Below are positions 46,903 to 59,155 of a DNA stretch of 64,000 nucleotides, one piece after another. The stretch is taken from assembly GCA_016647705.1 (NCBI GenBank), contig CM028340.1, forward strand, positions 13,345,001 to 13,409,000. Direction: 5' to 3'. How positions within the stretch are numbered: position 1 is the first letter of the stretch; each line of letters starts with the position of its first letter. Origin of the DNA: Eucommia ulmoides (Eukaryota > Streptophyta > Magnoliopsida > Garryales > Eucommiaceae). Below the pieces are notes generated by a model that saw nothing but the letters and a program-made list of their open reading frames with translations, did no database searches and was not told the origin of the DNA. The position numbers and the translations under genes are program-made.

Positions 46903-48269
46903 AAATAAGGTTCAGTCTCGATGGTTAGTTATTATTATTGTTCCATAGTTATTATTGATGTTCAGATGAAATATATGTAAAATGTTGTATAAATAGAGGA
47001 GACTATGTGAAAAAAGTTTTTTTTTTTGTCGTTTTGTTCTACACCTGTGCCTTTAGGCATGAGTTATACGCTAGTATAAAATAAATCAGCTCATTTACAT
47101 CCAGAGCCGTTGGATGTCTCTGGATATTGGTAGCCGTTAGATCAAAATGACATGTCTTCACAATTAGGGTTCACAGCCGCTGGTAACGCCCATCTTGCTC
47201 TCTCTCTTTCTCTTCCCCCATTCCACCCCATCTCGCTCTCGACGTCTCCACAACCATCGCCACTATCATCGCCGTTCTTGGTCTACCATCAATAGCCGTC
47301 ACGCCACCACACCTCAGGTAGGTCTCGAACGATCATTTTCTACTCCATTCACGATCGATTTCATGCCGTCACTACTCACTTGCTTCAAACTCTCTCTATC
47401 GTTGAGAACGAAACCGTCGTCGCTCTTCGTTATGCTTCGCTTATCTTCGCCGCTGCCATCGTCGTCCAGATCTGGCCACCTATTGCTGTTGGATAAAATT
47501 TCTCGACACAGGAGAGCTTCGATTCGAGTTTCATCATTTCCACCATTCGAGACCAAAAGGTGAGTCTCGATTCAATTTCTAATTTGTTCATATTTCTGAT
47601 TTGTTTAAATTCTGGCCATGGCATGAACAATTAGGGCTCAATCCTTCTCGCCGGGTTTATTCCCAGATTAGGGCTCAAATTCTAGCCATCGATCTAGCGC
47701 CATCGCTGTGTCTATTCCCAGAGTTTTGTATTTTTGTTCCCTGATTTCTATTTTTTTTTATTTGTTCCGGGCCTATTCTTCAGTTTATGATGTCTACACT
47801 CCACATTCTCGGTTGATTTAGGGTCGCCGGTTGATTTAGGGTCGCCAGCTCGATTGTAGCTATTAATGAAGAATTAAACCAGTGTAAGAAGTTGACTGGT
47901 ATCACCGATTTTATTTGTTTCTGTTCTTATGTGGTGTTCCGCCCTATGTTTTTTTAAACAGACGCGACCTTCCTCTCTACGTTTGTCTTCTCAAGGATGG
48001 TTTGTTGAACAGGTTGCTTCAACCCTATTTTCTCATAATTTTCGAATTTGTTTTTCTGTTTACCTTAGTGTTATGTTCAGAAATTTCAGGTATATTTCTA
48101 CGCCCATTGTTCTTTCTTGCCCCTAGATTAGTGTTTCTGTTTGGTGTTTATGTTTTTGATTAGTGTCTTTGTTTTTTATTTCTATATTTTTCCTTTGCTA
48201 GGTATCATTTAAATGTCTTGCTATTGATTTGAGGTGCAAATCTGTGGCCAATTAGTAGGTATATTGCAG

Positions 48270-48345
48270 CTGCAACTCCTATACATATTAGAGACCTCAT
48301 GCATATGGATGGCCTCACAAACGACCAAGTTAAATCACATTTGTA
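48270..48345 (+). pseudogene. GARP (HHO/NIGT1-type) MYB-like exon, captured
   Basis: After the acceptor TTGCAG (48264-48269) one frame reads ATPIHIRDLMHMDGLTNDQV, then KSHL and a stop. This is the second half of the GARP DNA-binding domain. The combination IRDLM...DGLTNDxVKSHLQ is typical of the HHO/HRS1/NIGT1 group, nuclear repressors of nitrate and phosphate starvation genes. The exon should end KSHLQ followed by GT: here the glutamine codon is TAG and GTTAAT follows, so a C-to-T change has made a stop at the splice donor. Only this ~25-codon exon is present. Confidence 0.75.
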
Positions 48346-50508
48346 GGTTAATATCCCTTGTTTTCCTGCTCTTAGATTTTTTTTATTTGTTTCTGTTCCA
48401 AGATTTCTGAAAATAAAAATAAATTTGATCTCATAAATACCGTCTTCAAACAAGAAAACAATCCGATTCGACTTTATCCCATGAAAATCGATCCGATCTT
48501 CATAGTCGGGTTTTGATTGAAATTTTCTAGGTTTCGGCTTAATTTTTTTGTGTTGGTTTGGTTAGAGTTTGATTGTGTTGAATTTTCTAATTCCATTGGT
48601 TGTGCCATTGTTGCTGTTTAGAGTTGATTTGAGTTGTGCGGTCCACTGGAACGCTGTTCTTGGCCTTTTTCATTTATGTTTTAATCCAATTTGATCATTC
48701 TCACTGTTTGATTTGTTTAGGTAATATACTTTTGATTTTTGATCATTGGAATTTTTATATACTTCCCTCATATTGTGATGTGAATTTTTGTTTTTGCATC
48801 CTAACACTGCAGTCCATTTATGTTTTGGGGCTTGTTTTCATTTTGATCTTCAAATTGGGTTCCGTTTTTTGATATTCAGGTTTGGCCTCAAATCTCAATT
48901 TTTAGATATGTTTCATTTCTTTTTTCATTCTATTTTCTTTCCTAAAAGAAAAAGAAAAAGAAAATTATTTAGAACAACTTTTTCACTAATATTTGGTAGA
49001 TAATCATTTGTTTTAGTTACCATGAATCTAATATTTGAATTTGTTATTTTGGATGTATAGATCTTAGTTTATGATTTTGATGTCATTATGGGCAACATTT
49101 ATTTATATATTTTATTTGAACTTAAATAATTTGTTTATAGAAATAATATATGGAGATAACTTTGAAATAAAATTAAATCTATTTAATAAAACAAGACGTA
49201 CATAAACCCTGCAGATAAATCTCAGACACTCTTTATACTCCCATAAAGAACGGTTCACACTGATTCTCAAAATTAACATAAATAAAAATTCTATATTATA
49301 TTAATTTGTTTTATTCTTAACAAAATAATTTAAGATTGCCTTTTTCAATTTTCCTTTCCTTATTATTTCACACATTCTCTATCCCATTAATTAAACCCTA
49401 ATGTAAAATCGGGTAGGTCTCTCTCATCAATTAAGCTGTATCAATTTAGGCAATTAAAGATTATATTGGGATTAATTTTCATAAACCGTTGACGACCCAA
49501 GCCACCCAGTAAACACATACTCTGAACCATTATTCAGCTCCCTCTTCGCTTCCTTTCTCCTTCCGCCATTGCCGAGCAATCATTTTCTGCCAATCAGATG
49601 ATCAGGAATTCGGACAAACCAGCGGATGTCAATATCGTCAAATAAGAAGAAGGTCGTCGTGCAATCGTCTTCAACCAGGCGAGAAGCTTGATGATCCCCA
49701 AGATAAGGTGAACAACTCTGCAATTTAAGGCGAAATATTTAGGTTTGTGCAAGAGCTTTCTCTTCCGAGTTCCAACTTCCATGTCTGCTTCAATTGTGTT
49801 GATCCTTAGGTTTTGACGAACAATTTAAGTGTTGATATTTTAAGTGGAACTAATATGTTCGTTGAGTATTTCAGAAAAATAGTTCCATATATTTGATTAT
49901 GTTGAAGACATCATGAAGAAAAAATTAAGGGTGTAAATATGGATCCATTAAAAAAATGAAAAGTTGTGAATACCTTGAAGAAATTAGGTAAAAACAACTA
50001 TATACTTTTATACTCTTATTGTAACCTGAATTAGGATCACACATGATGCTGTTAAACGAGTTATCTTTATGTGTGTTTGAAATGATAGAATTTAGGATAA
50101 ATATTTGATATGTGCTCCTTATATGATATTGACAATGATAATTGACCTAATTGAAAATAAGGTTTGAAGTATAAAAAGTTTAATTTTAGGTTAATTTAGT
50201 CAACCGAGAAAAAAAATTGGTTAACTGAATCAAACGTGTGTGTTTTGGAGCAAAATTGGAGCAGTAAAGGGCCACCCTTATGCAATTGGTCAACCAATTA
50301 TAAGAAATTGGTCGACCATTTGAACCAGGGTTGGTTTTTTGGAGCAAAATAGAACAACCCTATAATGATCAGTTAATCGAAGAATAATTCGGTTAAACGA
50401 TTGGATATAAGATTTTGGTAGGGAAAGGCTTTAAGGCAATCGGTTAATCGATTGGGAAGAAACTGGTTAATTGATTGGATTGAGATTTTGGCAAAGGTTG
50501 GCTCTAAA

Positions 50509-50914
50509 GCAATGTTTTAAAAACCAGACTGGACGTCGAACCGAAAAAGTCACCGGATCATGGGTCACCAGTTCAACAGGTAGGCGAACCGCGGTTCAAT
50601 CAGTGACATCATAATTACGTCATTAATTTAAAAATATCCTACACATATTTTGTTTTAGACCCCTTGGATCAAATATGCCACATGTCATAAACTCTTATTT
50701 TGTTTTGTAAGAATCAAAAAGTGATAATTAAATATCAAGGTTAAACTAAAACGTTTCTTAAATAAAAGGGAGAAAAATGTATTTTAAACCTAGTTGAGAG
50801 AAAAGTTCTACCGTTAAACGACCCAATTCCCTATTCCTATCCCTATAACCAAACACTACCTAAGAGCAACAAGAAGCAATTAGGTTGATAGGGTCACGCC
50901 GCCTCCCTCATCTT

Positions 50915-50964
<50 letters not shown>

Positions 50965-51488
50965 ATTTTTGCTAGTCAAAAGCTGATAAACCCTTCTCAA
51001 ATCCACAACAGGGCCTGATCATTTGTCGTCGTTGGACTATCGGAGGCTGTAGGGGACAGTGGAGATGTCGTTGGAGTTATGAAAAAAAGAGTTATGAGTT
51101 CGTCTTCTTCGGAGGCGGCATAAAACAGAGAGATCGGAGCATGCAATCATCGGAGCTTGCCGTCTTCTCTATTTGAATGACATACGAGGGAGAGAAGCAG
51201 ACGAAGGCAGCGAGGGGGGTGGCTGCACGTCTTTGAGAGTTTGAGGATTTAGGGTTGTTTTTTTTTTTTTGGGAAGCAATTTATACAAATGAGGAAGGTG
51301 AAAAAAATCAGCCGGTTATCTGTGGCTCGTTCTAGGTTAGCAGTCAGGCAGTTCAATCGGTCTGAATCGGCTGGTTCGACAATTTTTAGGCTAAAACGAT
51401 TTTGAAGGGTTAATTGGACCAGAAACTACATCGGGTAGCAGTTCAATCGGTTGAACCAGGAAGTCCGATTCAGTTTTTAAAACATTGC
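50509..51488. mobile_element. ~1-kb TIR element inserted in the 5' LTR
   Basis: The 3' LTR lacks this block. Its ends GCAATGTTTTAAAAAC and the complement of GTTTTTAAAACATTGC are perfect 16-bp inverted repeats. Longer subterminal similarity includes GGTTCAATC and GGTTGAACC. A possible 9-bp duplication (50500-50508 against 51489-51497) is poor, so the superfamily is open. The interior has a (TC)n run (50918-50963) and short GC-richer text, no transposase. Confidence 0.75.
50918..50963. repeat. TC microsatellite
   Basis: About 46 bases of (TC)n with one T interruption, inside the TIR element in the LTR. Confidence 0.9.
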
Positions 51489-53124
51489 TTCGAATTGATC
51501 GATCAACTGAACATGGTGTTTCGGTCAGTCGACTGGCATTTATGGTTTGCCCTGGTTTCTGTATTGTTTCAATCGGTCGACCGAATCCAAGGGATCAGTT
51601 AACTGACTTTTTCGGTTGAGATTTCGAGGAAATACGTCTCCTGGTAAACAAACAACAATTTTTTATGATTTAAATGAAGATATTTAGGAGATCTAATCTT
51701 ATTAAAGATATCGTACATGTATTTTAATATCTCTATTAATTTGGTCCACAAAATTTAAGATTTTCTTAATTTAAGTTGATTAATACTTCTTATATTTGTG
51801 ATTGTAATTTGAGAAATATTTCATGAGCTTATTTGAGAGATTTTAACAGTTATTTTATTGTGAAATATCCTTGAACTGAATTATTATATTATATGGGATC
51901 TAAGAGTGCTTCTTAGAGTTATATCTTTTGAAAAGTAGTCGATTGAGGGTTTGTTACCAGTCTATATATATAGACTTGTGGGATTGAGATTAAACACATC
52001 AAGAACATCAGCTTTGAGCTATTCTAAGAGTGATATTTATGCTGAAATGTTTGTGAGAGATTTTATATAAGTTCTTGATATAAAGCGTTGTTGATTTGGC
52101 GTCACCAATTTGTGTTATATTATGATTCTGTTTCGATCTTCGGTGGTTCCCATTGAGATCTTTCCAAACTATTGTTCTTCATTTTGATTTCATATTATAA
52201 TTGATTACTTGGATATAAGATTGTTAGATAATCGTTTTCAAACTTAAAAGCCTGAAAAAAACTTTTTAAAACGATTTTGTTTGTTTATCGGATTACATGT
52301 TCTAAATTGTGCTACCGAAATTGTTTATTAATAAGATATTATTTGCTTCACATTGTATCTATCACGTAGTTAATTTATGGATATTAATCGAGTATATTTG
52401 TATTGAGGTAGTACAAGCTCGTTGTGGAAAGAAACTAATATTTTTTTTGTGTGTTTGTAAGTTTGAGTGGATTAGACTCGATTGGGACTATGTTGAGTTA
52501 GGATAGCTAGGTTTTGATTTTTTTCTTGTAAAAAATATTAGGGTTTGATCTATGTCCTATAAAAATGTTAGGTTATTCTTGTCCCTTGAAAAGAATTAGG
52601 TTTTGATTCTCCTTTTAATTGAATTGATTTTGAGTGAATTGTAAAGGTACAATCCTTACGTGTGAAAATAATACTTGAGAGTGTGGTGAAGTTTTCATTT
52701 TTTCTGTAATAGAATTAGGTTAGCCTTTAGTTTGGTAAAAAGATAAGGTTCTTCTTTAGCCTGGGAAAAGGATATTTGTGAAGGATGATTTTGAACTTAG
52801 GAGAAAAATCATTGTAAGAGTTTGGTTCCCATCGGTAAAGACATCAAGGGTTTAGGGGTTGCGAATCTCCGTGAAGCTCTGGGAACTAGATTAGGCAAGG
52901 CTAGCTTGTTGAACGAGGATACATCTTGGTGTGCTGCATTCTTTATTTTCATTATATTCTATTTGGGTGTGCACCTAGAATTAAACACTTATTCCCTGCG
53001 TAACAAAGATAATAATTGATTTAGGAAAAATTAATTGTTTGATGTTAACTGTTGAAAGATTTAATTGTTTAAATTTCTATTATTACCCAATTCTCCCCCT
53101 CTTGGGTAGCTTTTTAGGCCAACA

Positions 53125-53141
53125 ATTGGTATCAGGGCTGA
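53125..53141 (+). promoter_or_regulatory. Copia primer-binding site (initiator tRNA-Met)
   Basis: ATTGGTATCAGGGCTG directly after the LTR end. TGGTATCAGAGC is complementary to the 3' end of initiator methionine tRNA, the usual Copia primer; here one base differs (AGGGC for AGAGC). Confidence 0.85.
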
Positions 53142-53269
53142 TTTTAGCTCGATAGGCTTAACATCCTATATAAATCAATCACGTGGCATACACCCTAGAA
53201 AATATTTTTTGTGTATCCTCTTTTGAAGGTAATAAATCCGTATATGATAATGTTATTTATGATTCTTGC

Positions 53270-54414
53270 TGAATTAGTGGTAATGATGAAGACGATGATA
53301 ATGAAAATATCCATATTGTCATGGAAAAATTATTTTCTCTCACATTTCTTTTTGCTAAAAAAACTTAAGTTTAAAAAGAAAAATTGATTCTTTTGAAAAT
53401 GGAAGCAAAAATATTTTGAAATCTAAAGTACATCTAGATAACTATTGTGGAACAAAAGAGTTTTTGGATGTCGTTTTTGAAATAAATAATTTTATCTCTA
53501 AAGTAGTTTTTTTTTTTTTTTAAAATGAAAACGGAGTTTTAAAAAATGATTTTGACGTGATTTCCAAACAAAGGTCAGGACTTGAATTAAATATTGAATT
53601 ACTTAAGAAAAAATTTAAAAAATCAAAATTTGACCTCAAGTCTATTTCTAGAGATTCTGAAAATATTTCTTCATCTTTTAAAACAATCTATGGAAGTGGA
53701 TATGTCTCATCATATCATTCTTCATCACAATCCAATGGTTGCAATTTTTCGATTGTTAGAAATGATTAATGCTTTACTTCTCGTGCTATCCATGATAATC
53801 AATTGAAGTTGAGATGTTATTATTGCAATAAGGTTGGACATTTTAAAGTATCATATCCATTCAGGAACCCTAAGTTTATGTCTAATAAGAATGGGTCCAA
53901 AATAAAATGGATACTAAAGAGAGCTATGCAAATGTCTTGTATAGAGTTACATAATACTGGGACTAGACCAGAAAGAACAAACAAAGAGGTTATATAAAGG
54001 CCAAGACGGGAAGTCACTATGAATCCACAAGCGACATGTATAAAGTTAAAAGATGTATCAAAGCCAAGATATGAAGTTACAAAGAAGTCACAAAAGACAT
54101 GTATCAACATAAAAGATTTACTAAAGCCAAGATGGGATATCACTAGGAATCCACAAGTGACACTTGCAAATAGAAATATCATTGAATCAAATGGCAAGAA
54201 TCAAAGGATTAGGGGATACGGTCAGGCCAAGAGAAATTGTACATCCAAATCAATCATTGGTACAAATGAGGTAAAAAGAAAAGTTATCTCGAAAGATATA
54301 AGATTTACTCATAATCCTTTGCAGTTTAAATTCATTAAATTTGTTAAAGAGGAAGGTGTCCGACTTACCAAATATGTAAGTTTGGTAATAATTTCTAAGA
54401 CTTATACTAAATGA
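53270..54414 (+). pseudogene. Copia gag relic with damaged zinc knuckle
   Basis: Short frames with lysine-rich text follow each other. At 53803-53880 a frame reads LKLRCYYCNKVGHFKVSYPF: C-x2-C-x4-H is intact, but the last cysteine of the CCHC knuckle is tyrosine. Downstream, 53997-54180 has two and a half copies of a ~62-bp repeat (AAGCCAAGAYRKGAWRTYAC, then CACAAG.GACATGTAT), which gives the frame 54019-54414 its periodic KPRxxxT pattern. In intact relatives this would be the nucleocapsid part of Gag. Several frameshifts and stops separate the pieces. Confidence 0.7.
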
Positions 54415-55490
54415 TGTGCTTATTTGTTATCTTAGAAACATTGCATGCTGATTCAGAGAATCACATTTACTCAAAGTATAGTAACACGTTTATTTCAATT
54501 TTACTTATATTACTCATATCATGCATCTATTGATATTTTTTGAAATCGATAATATGATTATAAGAAACATGTTACTTGAAGATGAATTAATCTGAATTAA
54601 TTGGTTTATAGAATTTAAATTGCTTAGAATTGATTAGTGATTATGCATGATGTTGAGAATAATTGATAAATATATGTTCACTTGATTTCTATTAATGATT
54701 TTCTTCCAAGTATGTTTCAGAGAGTTTCAGGTTATAAGATTATTCAAGAAGAAACAAATATTCACACCGAAATTCAAAATTTAGTTAAGAGTAAGATTGA
54801 GGTTAATTCAAGGAGATAATTGATTAGAGTTGAATCTTTATTTAACTCAGTGGCAAAATAATCTCATTCTTGCATGATTATATAAAACATTTATGTGATG
54901 TGAAATTATTATCTAATTTACCGAAATTGACTCGCATCTCTATGAATATAATGTTTTGATTATATGCCTACGTGAAATTCGATTATGAGCTAATATTGGT
55001 TTATTGATGAAATATTTATTACTAAGATATGTTTGATAAAATTAGTACTTATCATGATATTACCTGTCGACATATCGTATAAATTTAAGTTTACATAGTT
55101 GGTATTACTTTATGAAATCATGTTAATCTATTTTTGATACCATATATATGATCGTCTGAATATACATGACATATCAATCTATTCTTTGTGTTTCAATTGA
55201 TACCGTTGCATATGGATATCCTTATAGGCATTAAGTGTCTAGTATTCATCTAATATCTTCGATCTTTAAATGATTATTATTCTATCTAAATGGAAGATAT
55301 TAATTGGTATCATGAAATAAAACATGTTAATTTAATTAAAATTATATGATTTCATACAACATTGTTGAAATATTTTGATTGCTCAGGTTTATTCTCCAAA
55401 GTATGAATTACTTTGTTTACAATTATATAGGGGAAAAAGTTTTTATAAGTGGGTAATAATTTATTATGCTTAAATTAAAAAAGGGGGATA
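54415..55490. other. Copia interior without recognisable pol
   Basis: AT-rich with stops in every frame. Where integrase and reverse transcriptase should be I see no catalytic motif. The distance is far too short for them, so a large deletion or replacement must have occurred. Confidence 0.55.
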
Positions 55491-55492
55491 TT

Positions 55493-55615
55493 GAGTATAT
55501 TGACACCTCTGATCAGCTTACTGATATCTTTACCAAACCTTTAGCGAAAGATCAATTCATGAAGATTATTCGAGGTTTAGATATGGCTAGACATGGTAAT
55601 GTATGCCTAGGGTGA
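55493..55615 (+). pseudogene. C-terminal end of Copia pol (RNase H)
   Basis: A frame ending at 55615 reads EYIDTSDQLTDIFTKPLAKD, then QFMKIIRGLDMARHG and NVCLG. The phrase DxLTDIFTKPLxxxxF marks the end of the RNase H domain of Ty1/Copia polyproteins. Only about 40 codons of a domain of ~130 are left. Confidence 0.9.
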
Positions 55616-55937
55616 TAGTTTTTTGTCTCTGCTCCCCACTTTTTGAGATGATAAAGGGGGAGAAGTTGATGTTTAAATTAGTTAGTTAATGTTTAGGAAT
55701 TTGTTTGCCTAAGCATTGCACTAATTAGAGAGAGATCTTAGTTAAAATGGTTATATTGATCTTTTGTTGAAAATCATTATCGTTATATTGGTTTTTGAGC
55801 TTACGTTGAATATCTTTTTAATTATTTGAGCATATCTTCATGTTTATATTTAAATGAGTTAAATACCCGTCTTCGAATTTAGGGGGAGCACGGCTGCACT
55901 CTTTATTGAAGAAAATATCAAAATTAATTGTCATCAT

Positions 55938-55952
55938 AAAAAAGGGAGAGAT
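55938..55952 (+). promoter_or_regulatory. Copia polypurine tract
   Basis: AAAAAAGGGAGAGAT immediately before the 3' LTR, the plus-strand primer site of the element. Confidence 0.8.
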
Positions 55953-56027
55953 TGTTGATCTCTAGGTTTTGATGAACAATTAAGTGTAGATATTTTTAAT
56001 GGAACTAATGTGTTTGTTGAGTATTTC

Positions 56028-56058
<31 letters not shown>

Positions 56059-58326
56059 AAAAGGAAAACGTTTCATATATTTGATTATGTTGAAGATATC
56101 ATGAAGAAAAAGTTAAGGGTTTAAAGATGGATGCTTTAAAGAAATCAAGAGCTGTGAAGACCTTGAAAAAATTAGGTGAAAACAACTTTGTACTTTTATA
56201 TTCTTAATGCAACCCGAATTTAGATCACACACGACACTTTTAAACGAGTTATCGTTATGTGTATTTGAAATTATTGAATTTAGGATCCTGATTAAATATT
56301 TGATGTGTGTTCTTTATGTGATATTGAAAATGATAATCGACCTAATTGAAAATAAGGTTTGAAGTATAAAAAGTTGAATTTTATGGTTAATTCAGTTAAC
56401 CGAGAATGAAAATTGATTAAATGAATTAAACGGTATGTTTTGGATCAGAATCAGTGAAGAAAATGGCCACCCTGATGCAATTGGTCAACCAATTATAATA
56501 AATTGGTTACTCATTTGAACCAAGTTGTTTTTTAGAGCAAAATGGAATGGCTTTGCAACAATCGGTTAACCAAATAGAATAATTCGGTCAAACAATTGGA
56601 TATAAGGTTTTGGTAGGGAAAGGCTCTAAAGTAGTTGATCAACTGATTGGATTGAGATTTTGGGGAAGGTCAGTTCTGAAGTGATCGATCAACTGAATAG
56701 GGTATTTTGGTTAACCGGCTGGTGTTTATGGTTTGGCCTGGTTTCGTTGTTGTTTCAATTGGTTAATCAAATCCAAGGCATTGGTCAACCGACTATTTCG
56801 CTTGAGATTTCGAAGAACTTGGTCTCTTGGTAAAAAAAACTAGCTGTTTTTAATGATTTAAAAGGAGATATTTGGGAGATCTGATGTTATTAAAGATATG
56901 GTTCATGTATTTTAATATCCCTATTAATTTGGTCCACAGAATTTAAGATTATCATAATTTAAATTGATTAATACTCCCTATCTTTGTGATTGTAACTTGA
57001 GAAATATTTCATGAGCTTATTTGAGAGATTTAGAAAGTTATTTTAATGTGAAATATCCCTGAACTGAATGTTATATTATATGGAGTCTAAGAGTCCTTTT
57101 TAGAGGCATATCTTTTGAAAAGTAGCCATTGGAGGGCTTGCTATCAGTCTATAAATATAGACTTGTGAGATTGAGATTAAACACATCAAGAACATCATTT
57201 TTGAGCTATTCTAAGAGTGATATTTACGCTTAGATTTTTGTGAGAGATTTTATATATGTTTTTGATCTAAAGCGCTGTTGATTTGGCGTCGCCGATATGT
57301 GCTATATTGCGATTTTGTTTCAATCTTCGGTGATTTCCCTGTAAGATCTTTCCAAGATATTATCCTTTGTTTTGATTTTATGTTACTATTGATTGCTTCG
57401 AGATAAGATTGTTAGAAAATCGTTTTCAAACTTAAAAGCCTCAAAAATATTTTTAAAACGATTTTATTTGTTTATCTTATTACGTGGTCTAAATTGTGAT
57501 ACCCAAATTGTTTATTAATCCGATATTATTTGCCTTACATTTTGTCTATCAGGTAGTAAATTTCTTAACATTAATCTAGTATATCTGTATTGAGGTGGTA
57601 GAAGATTTTTATGGGAGGAAACTCATTTTTTTGTTTTTGTATTTGTGAGTTTGAATGGATTACACTCGGTTGGGACGGTATCTAGTTAGGGTTGCTAGGT
57701 TTTGATATTTTCTTGTGAAAAAAATTAGGGTTTGATCTTTATCTTGCAAAAAAAGTCAGGTTATTTTTTTTCTTGAAAAGAATTAGATTTTGATTCTCCT
57801 TTTAATTGAACTGATTTTGAGTGAATTGCAAATGTTCAATCTTTACTTATGAAAATGATACTTAAGGGTATGGTAAGGTTTTGATTCTTCCTGTAATAGA
57901 ATTAAGTTAATGCTTAGCCTGGTAAAAAGATAAGGTTCTTCTTTAGCTTGAAAAAAAGATATTTGTAAAGGTTGATTCTAAGCCCGAGAAAAGAATCATT
58001 GTAAGGGTTTGGTTCCTACAGGTAAAGGAATCAGGGGTTTAGAGGTTGTGAATCTCCGTGGAGTTTTGAGACTAGATTAGGCAATGTTAGCTTGTTGAAC
58101 AAGGATATATCTTGGTGTACTACATTTTTTATTTTTATATATTCTGTTCGGGTGTACACCTAGAATTAAGCACTTTTCCCCTGCGTAACAAAGATAATAA
58201 TTGATTTAGGAAAAATTATTTATTTTATATTAAGTGTTGAAAGATTTAATTGTTTAAATTTTTATTACTATCCAATTCCCTCTCCCCCCCCCCCCCCTCT
58301 CTCTTGGGTAGCTTTTTGGGCCAATG
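55953..58326 (+). repeat. 3' LTR of the Copia element (2.4 kb)
   Basis: Starts TGTTGATCTCTAGG and runs parallel to 49797-53124. Near the start there is an A-rich run (56027-56062) absent from the 5' copy. It ends TTTTTGGGCCAATG, where the terminal CA has become TG. A C run at 58286-58297 also differs from the 5' copy. The AATTG duplication follows. Confidence 0.85.
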
Positions 58327-58680
58327 AATTGCTTATTATTGGGTTATTATTTATTCCTTCTCTTTTTCATGTTTCCATGCAGAAAAATTTCAAGGCAGGA
58401 GTATTTAAAGAAAAGAGAGCTAAAGATGTAAGACCCGATTTTCAGCATGCGTATATTTTTAATTGTATTTTAGAATATTTAGAAAATATTTGGGCCAAAT
58501 GTGCTATTAAGAAAACATTTAGAAAATATTGTTGTTGTTGTCTTAGGGTATATATAATTAAAACAAAAATCACCTCATCCCAATCAACATTAGTCGGTGG
58601 TTTAGGTATGGTTAATGTTAAAAAAGAGAAGAAAAAAAAAAAAAAAGGGAAAGAAGGTTTGAGGCAGTGGAGTTCATTTT

Positions 58681-58684
<4 letters not shown>

Positions 58685-58730
<46 letters not shown>
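58685..58730. repeat. TA microsatellite
   Basis: About 44 bases of (TA)n, giving repeated IYIYIY in the frames at 58329-58867, which are not genes. Confidence 0.9.
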
Positions 58731-58731
<1 letters not shown>

Positions 58732-59155
58732 ATATATTGATAATAAGACTAAAACAAACAAAAAGAGGAAAAAAAAAAAATTACTCTACAAGTTTCATTC
58801 CTTCAACCATTTCTTCAAGAGGTTCACAGGTGATGCCAACTACATTTTTATTACGGCGATAACATAATAGCAGTGTAATTTTTGAGACAAGTGTATTGTC
58901 TTTTATATAAATTGCCAAATTATATTTTTATACTAAAATGTGAAAATAAAAGATTTATTAAAATGAATTATTTTATAAAGTTAAATGGATCGAGTAAATT
59001 TTTAAATGTGGAAAATAATTTTTATTTATTATACTACTATGCTATATTGTGATCCCAACATGAGGGCATGTCCTGCGGGATGTAGTTGGTCGAACAGGAG
59101 GGCATGTCCTATAAAATATTGTGTTGTGACCTAACAGGAGGGCAAGTCCAACAGA

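Larger units (their letters stand above)
41690..47074 (+). mobile_element. Helitron, complete, non-autonomous, 5.4 kb
   Basis: Begins TCTATATAATAAATCAGCTC after an A and ends GTGCCTTTAGGCATGAGTTATACGCTAG (hairpin stem GTGCCT/AGGCAT, given here only to mark the end; CTAG is 47071-47074) before a T, matching Helitron rules. The first 80 bases match those at 47075. A CT-rich leader (41820-41890) follows. No Rep/helicase ORF is visible. Interior pieces include the segment shared with the 26250-30010 Helitron (42968-43090), GTTCTGTTCC repeats (45362-45610, 46285-46455) and an acidic exon-like frame (46742-46902). Confidence 0.75.
49797..53124 (+). repeat. 5' LTR of the Copia element (3.3 kb with insertion)
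   Basis: Starts TGTTGATCCTTAGG and ends CTTTTTAGGCCAACA. The excess over the 3' LTR is explained by an inserted element at 50509-51488; without it the LTR is about 2.35 kb. It contains repeated GGTTAATCGATTGG/GGTCGACCAATTG-type motifs (50270-50480, 51490-51610). Confidence 0.85.
49797..58326 (+). mobile_element. Ty1/Copia retrotransposon, internally deleted
   Basis: LTRs at 49797-53124 and 55953-58326 begin TGTTGATC(C/T)(T/C)TAGG. The flanks AATTG (49792-49796 and 58327-58331) are a perfect 5-bp duplication. A primer-binding site (TTGGTATCAGGGC) and a polypurine tract (AAAAAAGGGAGAG) sit just inside the LTRs. The internal part is only 2.8 kb: a gag piece with a mutated zinc knuckle and the last 40 codons of pol survive, while protease, integrase and reverse transcriptase are gone. 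The LTRs are diverged by more than a tenth by eye, so the insertion is old. It is dead. Confidence 0.85.

Noticed and set aside
50900..51300. Gene start suggested by a CT-rich leader and GC-richer text
   Set aside because: It lies inside the TIR element in the 5' LTR and shows no sustained frame or domain.
58329..58862. 177-codon frame
   Set aside because: It runs from a captured helicase exon in the wrong phase, through the TGTAA element border, and then through poly-A and a TA microsatellite.
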